NCBI GenBank assembly: GCA_964535295.1
Contig: CAZHUW010000103.1
Coordinates: forward strand, 1-12,070
Length of the DNA: 12,070 nucleotides
DNA from: SB21 sp964535295
GTDB taxonomy: Bacteria; CLD3; SB21
Reading direction: 5' to 3'
A model generated the notes under the pieces. The model was not told the DNA's origin. It made no database searches and saw only the letters and a list, made by a program, of their open reading frames with translations. Below, piece by piece: positions 7,725 through 12,070 of the stretch (positions are counted from its first letter, which is position 1; each line of letters begins with the position of its first letter). The position numbers were made by a program, and so were the translations under genes.

Positions 7725-10238
7725 ATGGAACTTACTCAGAAGAAAATAATATTTGTGGCATTCGCTTTTTGTGTAGTGGTTCTTCTTGTCGGTGTCTTAA
7801 CGATTGGATATTTGCTGGTCATGCATTCGCAGCCTCAGATCGAAGGGGAGATCCGTGCATTTGGGATAGGCTCAGATGTCAAGGTTCTGCGTGATGAATT
7901 TGGGGTACCTCATATTTTTGCTGAAAATGAAAAAGATCTGATGTTTGCCGCAGGTTATGTACAGGCTCAGGACCGGCTGTGGCAGATGGATTTTCTGAGA
8001 AGGGTATCGGAGGGACGTCTATCTGAGATTTTTGGTTCTGTGACGCTCAATGCCGATAAGGCATTACGAACGATCGGTTTTGCACGTGTTGCGAGGCAGA
8101 TCACGGACAGCCTCGATGAACGGACCCGTATGTTGCTTCAATCTTATGCCGACGGTGTGAATTCATTCTTACGTGCGAACCGCGAGAATTACCCGGTCGA
8201 ATTTGTATTGCTCGGCTTTTCACCTAAGGACTGGCAGGTGGAACACAGTATCGGGGTTGCACGTGTTATGGCCTGGCAACTCAGCATGGGCTGGTATGTC
8301 GATGTTGCATATGATAAAATCATCGATTCTGTTGGTTACCAGAAATTGCAAGACATCTTGCCTCGTTACGCGGATGACGCTCCGGTTATCGTTAAGAGTT
8401 CCGTAGCAAATTCGGCAGGCCAGAAAGATACATTGTCGTCTGCTGTCGAAGGACGTTACCGCGAGCTGGATTTTAGTGCCTATCAAACAGGTCGCAACGG
8501 CGGCATGCTTGATGAGTTTGTTGATGCAAATTTATTTGTGAAAGAATTGATAGGCAATCAGGGGTTTACCATCGGGAGTAATAATTGGGTTGTTAACGAA
8601 ACGCGGTCGCAGACAGGAAAACCGTTGTTGGCCAATGATCCGCATTTGGGCCACGGAGTGCCGAGCACATGGTATGAGATACAATTATCGGGCGGCGGTT
8701 GGGACGTAACCGGCTTTGCTTTACCCGGATCGCCTTTTATTGTTATCGGAAATAATCGTAATATTGCCTGGGGTGTGACCGCGGTTATGACCGATGATGC
8801 CGATTTTTATAGTGAACAAATCAAAGATAGCAGTTACTTTTTTAATGGAAAATGGGAGACGCTATCGTGGGTGCATGAGAGCATAATCGTTAAAGATTCA
8901 ATTCCCGTTTCGTTGAATGTTCCTTTTACACATAGAGGCCCGATCGTCAATATGATTTACGATGTGCCGGATAGCCAGGCGAATGCCGTCAGCGTTCGAT
9001 GGCTTGGCCACATTCCAAGCGGGGAGGTCACCGCATTCAGTAAACTGGATCAGGCGCATAATTGGGAGGAATTCCGCAAAGCAGCAAGCGCGTTTAAAGT
9101 GCCGGGTTTGAATGCCATCTATGCCGATGTTAAGGGCAATATAGGATATCAGTGCATGTCGGGTATCCCAATCCGGCGGAGCGGCAACGGTATCTCTGTT
9201 TTAGACGGCACAACCAGTCAAAATGACTGGATCGGCCAGGTTCCATTTGAATCTCTTCCAAATAGTTACAATCCACCCGAGGGTTACCTGGCTTCTGCTA
9301 ATAACAAAATTGCAGGGGATTGGTTCACTTTTTTTGTATCAAATTATTGGGAAAACCCGTCACGCATCAGACGCATCGATGAGTATCTTAATTCAAAAGA
9401 AAAATTCGGAATCAATGATTTCAAAGCACTCCAAAATGATCTTTTTTCTTTTCACGCCAAAGAAGCCGTGCCGTATATATTAGAAGCCTGTAAAGACGAT
9501 TCGGTATTCACTTATATATCCGATAAGAACGCTCCGAATTATCCGTATCATGAATCCTATCTATTTTTAAAGCACTGGGATTTCAATATGACCATGGACA
9601 GCCGCGGGGCGGCCATATTTAACGTCTTCTTTCAGAAACTCCTGCTCAATCTGTTTCGAGATGAAATGGGAGAAACTGTTTTTGAATCATTCATCAAGTT
9701 ATCCAATGTGCCGGCCCGCGTGACGACCCAGTTGCTCATTAACAAGCAATCTTCCTGGTGGGATGACGTGAGGACCACACTTACTGAAAGCAGAGATATG
9801 ATCGTTCGCCGTTCTTTAACCGATGCGGTTGATTTCCTTAGAGAACGATTTGGGGATGAACCCGGTGGTTGGACATGGGAAAAATTGCATCATGTCACAT
9901 TCGAACATCCAATTGGGAAACAGAGACCCTTAAATTATTTATTCAATGTTGGTCCATTCAGCATGGGTGGCAACACAACCACGGTCAATAATACTGAATT
10001 TCATTATTCAGATGCTCAATTCAAAGTACTGCTTGGCCCTTCGATGCGCCGAATTATTGACTTAGGAGACGTTGCGCATCCGCTTTCTGTTTTGACATTG
10101 GGGCAAAGCGGGCAGCCTTATAATTCACATTATAATGATCAAAATGAAATGTGGCTGAAAGGCCAATATAAGATATGTTCTATGGATGAAAATGAGATAA
10201 GCAAAACGGCTAAGAAACTCCTTCTTCTGAAACCTTAA
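7725..10238 (+). CDS. Penicillin acylase family N-terminal nucleophile hydrolase
   Basis: An 837-residue amide hydrolase of the penicillin acylase (Ntn) family. Family members self-cleave into alpha and beta chains, with the new N-terminal Ser of the beta chain as nucleophile. Here this is probably Ser285 in IGSNNWVV, followed by the conserved ANDPHLGHGVPSTWYEIQL. The alpha part shows VKVLRDEFGVPHIFAENEKDL and the AAGYVQAQDRLWQMDFLRR motif. GGNTTTVNN probably supplies the oxyanion-hole Asn (Asn755). The C-terminus has GPSMRRIIDLGD and GQSGQPYNSHYNDQ, usual for the family. Residues 8-32 form a hydrophobic helix with no lipobox, so the enzyme is likely exported and perhaps anchored in the inner membrane. 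Substrates in the family include beta-lactam side chains, acyl-homoserine lactones and other N-acyl compounds; this sequence does not tell which. The ATG at 7725 is chosen because the TTG at 7623 would overlap yfhO by about 100 nt and place the signal helix internally. It follows yfhO by 5 nt and precedes ispF by 15 nt. Confidence 0.92.
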   Translation: MELTQKKIIFVAFAFCVVVLLVGVLTIGYLLVMHSQPQIEGEIRAFGIGSDVKVLRDEFGVPHIFAENEKDLMFAAGYVQAQDRLWQMDFLRRVSEGRLSEIFGSVTLNADKALRTIGFARVARQITDSLDERTRMLLQSYADGVNSFLRANRENYPVEFVLLGFSPKDWQVEHSIGVARVMAWQLSMGWYVDVAYDKIIDSVGYQKLQDILPRYADDAPVIVKSSVANSAGQKDTLSSAVEGRYRELDFSAYQTGRNGGMLDEFVDANLFVKELIGNQGFTIGSNNWVVNETRSQTGKPLLANDPHLGHGVPSTWYEIQLSGGGWDVTGFALPGSPFIVIGNNRNIAWGVTAVMTDDADFYSEQIKDSSYFFNGKWETLSWVHESIIVKDSIPVSLNVPFTHRGPIVNMIYDVPDSQANAVSVRWLGHIPSGEVTAFSKLDQAHNWEEFRKAASAFKVPGLNAIYADVKGNIGYQCMSGIPIRRSGNGISVLDGTTSQNDWIGQVPFESLPNSYNPPEGYLASANNKIAGDWFTFFVSNYWENPSRIRRIDEYLNSKEKFGINDFKALQNDLFSFHAKEAVPYILEACKDDSVFTYISDKNAPNYPYHESYLFLKHWDFNMTMDSRGAAIFNVFFQKLLLNLFRDEMGETVFESFIKLSNVPARVTTQLLINKQSSWWDDVRTTLTESRDMIVRRSLTDAVDFLRERFGDEPGGWTWEKLHHVTFEHPIGKQRPLNYLFNVGPFSMGGNTTTVNNTEFHYSDAQFKVLLGPSMRRIIDLGDVAHPLSVLTLGQSGQPYNSHYNDQNEMWLKGQYKICSMDENEISKTAKKLLLLKP

Positions 10239-10253
10239 ATAAGAATATACGAT

Positions 10254-10733
10254 ATGAATATCCGTATTGGGCAAGGTTATGATGTACACCGATTAGTGCA
10301 AGGCCGAACAATGATCATCGGTGGCGTTGAGATTCCGTCTGAAAAAGGGATTCTGGGGCATTCCGACGCAGATGTGCTTTTACATGCGGTTTGCGATGCC
10401 ATGCTTGGTGCATTGGCGCTAGGGGACATCGGAAAACATTTTCCTGATACGGACCCGAAATTCAAGGACATTTCAAGCCTGAAGCTTTTGGAACATGTAT
10501 CAGCGCTCATATATTCTAAAGGATTCAGCGTTGTCAATGTCGATTCAACCGTCGTTTTGCAAAAGCCGAAGATCGGTCCCTATGTAGATGCAATGAGGAT
10601 GAATATAGCAGGGGTATTACAAATCAGTTCAGATGCGGTTTCGATCAAAGCAACGACCTCCGAAGGCATGGGGTTTACGGGTGCAGGTGAGGGAGTAGTT
10701 GCCCACGCCGTGGTATTGCTATCATCTTCCTAA
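10254..10733 (+). CDS. ispF: 2-C-methyl-D-erythritol 2,4-cyclodiphosphate synthase
   Basis: This enzyme catalyses the step of the MEP isoprenoid pathway that cyclises CDP-methylerythritol 2-phosphate to the 2,4-cyclodiphosphate, releasing CMP. The 159-residue length is normal. The metal site is intact: Asp10 and His12 in GYDVHRL, and His44 in the GHSDADVLLHAVCDAMLGA segment. DIGKHFPDTDPKFK and the C-terminal KATTSEGMGFTGAGEG motif are also typical. The protein is cytoplasmic and forms trimers in the known family members. The ATG at 10254 gives the standard N-terminus MNIRIGQGYDVH; no strong ribosome site precedes it, which suggests translational coupling to the acylase 15 nt upstream. No ispD is visible in this window. 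The stop lies 2 nt from the glgC stop on the opposite strand. Confidence 0.97.
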   Translation: MNIRIGQGYDVHRLVQGRTMIIGGVEIPSEKGILGHSDADVLLHAVCDAMLGALALGDIGKHFPDTDPKFKDISSLKLLEHVSALIYSKGFSVVNVDSTVVLQKPKIGPYVDAMRMNIAGVLQISSDAVSIKATTSEGMGFTGAGEGVVAHAVVLLSSS

Positions 10734-10735
10734 CC

Positions 10736-11980
10736 TCACATCAAATGAGTATTTTTTGACACGACAACAATACCGGAAGGCGTTACAAAGAATTTTTTTT
10801 TGTCTTCTTCGAGATTATAACCAATCTCAAAGTTTTCCGGTATATTCACGTTCTTATCAATAATCGCCTTACGAATCTTTGCATGACGCCCAATATTGAC
10901 GTTATTGAACAGTATAGATTCTTCAACGTATGAATAACTGTGAATGCGTACGTTTGGTGATAATAACGAACGCACCACTTTGCCGCCGGAGATGATACAC
11001 CCCCCTGAAACAAGTGAATCGATAGCCGTTCCCATACGTCCGCCTTCAAAACTTTCCGAAAATACATTTTTGGCGGGTGGGAATTGTCCCTGGTAGGTTC
11101 GTATAGGCCAGTTAAAATCATACAGGTTAAATACCGGAGAAACAGATACCAGATCCATGCTGGATTCGTAATAGCTGTCCAGCGTTCCGATGTCGCGCCA
11201 ATAGGGTCTTGCGGTCTTGTTCTCATCCTCAAAATTATATGCTTGAACTTTATAGTTTCCGAGCATTGATGGGATAACATTCTTTCCAAAATCATGCTGG
11301 GAATCTTTTTTCTTGGCGTCGTCGATCAATACATGCGCGATCGTTTCGGCATTGAATATATAAATGCCCATATTGACATAACAAAAATCTTCTTTGTTGG
11401 GCAGCGGTTTCGGTTCTTTGGGCTTTTCTTGGAACTCGATGATCTCATTCTTGTCATTGACGACCATGACACCGAATTGATGCGCCAAATCCTTCTCGAT
11501 TTCTATTCCGGCTATCGTCAGATCGGCCTTTTGGGCGATGTGATACTGCAGCATCTTAAGGTAGTCCATTTTGTAAATGTGGTCACCGGAAAGAATTATG
11601 ATATATTCGGGTTTTTCATCCTGCAGAATATGAAGATTTTGAAAGATGGCGTCGGCGGTGCCCTGATACCAATGGTTGGCTGTTCGGAACTGAGGTGGAA
11701 TGGAGTAAATAAATTCGCCCAATTCACCATTCAGAAAACTCCATCCTTCCCGAATATGCGTATCCAGCGATTGAGATTTGTATTGGGTGATAAGGTATAT
11801 TTTGCGAAAACCTGAATTGATTACATTGGAGAGTGTAAAATCGATGATACGGTATTTAGCCCCAAAAGGCACCGCAGGTTTGGAACGGTCCTTTGTGAGA
11901 GGGTAGAGTCTTTCTCCCTGACCGCCTGCGAGAACTATCGAGATCGTTTTCCTGAAGAGGGTTGAAGAAATCGGCGTCAT
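10736..11980 (-). CDS. glgC: Glucose-1-phosphate adenylyltransferase (ADP-glucose pyrophosphorylase)
   Basis: This enzyme makes ADP-glucose from ATP and glucose-1-phosphate, the first committed and usually allosterically controlled step of bacterial glycogen synthesis. The 414-residue length is close to the usual size (431 in E. coli). The N-terminal nucleotidyltransferase domain has LAGGQGERLYPLT (17-29) and SKPAVPFGAKYRIIDF (33-48). It also has WYQGTADAI, the catalytic Asp133 in LSGDHIYKMDY, the sugar-phosphate-binding FQEKP (183-187) and YWRDIGT (260-266). From about residue 290 the sequence becomes a left-handed beta-helix domain with hexapeptide-like repeats such as SYVEESILFNNVNIGRHAKI. 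The ATG at 11980 has GGAG (11987-11990) 6 nt upstream. The 90 nt upstream hold no convincing promoter, only a weak TTGTTA / TATCAA pair with 18-nt spacing. No other glycogen gene is visible in this window. Confidence 0.97.
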   Translation of the reverse strand: MTPISSTLFRKTISIVLAGGQGERLYPLTKDRSKPAVPFGAKYRIIDFTLSNVINSGFRKIYLITQYKSQSLDTHIREGWSFLNGELGEFIYSIPPQFRTANHWYQGTADAIFQNLHILQDEKPEYIIILSGDHIYKMDYLKMLQYHIAQKADLTIAGIEIEKDLAHQFGVMVVNDKNEIIEFQEKPKEPKPLPNKEDFCYVNMGIYIFNAETIAHVLIDDAKKKDSQHDFGKNVIPSMLGNYKVQAYNFEDENKTARPYWRDIGTLDSYYESSMDLVSVSPVFNLYDFNWPIRTYQGQFPPAKNVFSESFEGGRMGTAIDSLVSGGCIISGGKVVRSLLSPNVRIHSYSYVEESILFNNVNIGRHAKIRKAIIDKNVNIPENFEIGYNLEEDKKKFFVTPSGIVVVSKNTHLM

Positions 11981-12070
11981 GAAAGGCTCCGGTTCGTAGT
12001 AAGGTTGTGAAAGGCCTGCAAATTCTTGATTGATATGATGGGCATCAGTAATCTAACAAAAGTTAAAATG

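Noticed and set aside
11294..11815. 173-codon open frame antisense to glgC
   Set aside because: It lies wholly inside the strongly supported glgC gene, and its translation shows no recognisable domain. It is a reading-frame shadow.
12060..12070. Possible start of a plus-strand gene at the final ATG
   Set aside because: Only the three last bases of the window are available, with no good ribosome site; it cannot be judged.
1..12070. Mobile element, CRISPR, tRNA, rRNA or defence system
   Set aside because: I saw no transposase, integrase, repeat-spacer pattern, cloverleaf or defence domains. The genes are mostly housekeeping and closely packed.

Overview
The window looks like a chromosomal segment of a free-living, Gram-negative-type bacterium with moderate GC. 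It probably belongs to the FCB side of the tree (Calditrichota, KSB1 or Ignavibacteria-like). That placement is inference. It rests on the large two-component sensor with beta-propeller repeats and a YYY domain, and on the YfhO protein style. The good Shine-Dalgarno sequences and the TTGACA/TATTAT promoter argue against Bacteroidota proper. No marker gene settles the taxonomy. I see no rRNA, tRNA, CRISPR, phage or insertion-sequence signal, and coding density is very high.

Layout from left to right. (1) Positions 1-3126, plus strand: the 3' part of a propeller sensor histidine kinase, then a YqeY-domain protein 28 nt later. (2) Positions 3131-5063, minus strand: ruvX, an HU/IHF-like DNA-binding protein and a YgfZ-like folate-binding protein. 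The HU-like and YgfZ-like genes each have a good candidate sigma70-type promoter. A strong hairpin with T-rich sequence on both sides separates the HU-like gene from ruvX. (3) Positions 5064-5200: a divergent, AT-rich promoter region. (4) Positions 5201-10733, plus strand: a YfhO-family polytopic membrane protein broken by a one-base frameshift near 5921-5937, a membrane-anchored penicillin-acylase-family hydrolase, and ispF. The gaps between these genes are only 5 and 15 nt, so they are probably one operon. (5) Positions 10736-11980, minus strand: glgC, convergent with ispF, with 2 nt between the stop codons. The last 90 nt are the glgC upstream region.

Functions are mostly housekeeping: isoprenoid precursor synthesis (ispF), glycogen precursor synthesis (glgC), pre-rRNA processing or Holliday junction resolution (ruvX), nucleoid structure (HU-like), Fe-S maintenance (YgfZ-like) and envelope functions (YfhO-like, acylase). 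The points most worth a second look are the yfhO frameshift, the bidirectional terminator against the ruvX start, and the two convergent gene pairs with no terminator between them. I found no convincing evidence of an undescribed defence, mobile or biosynthetic system.
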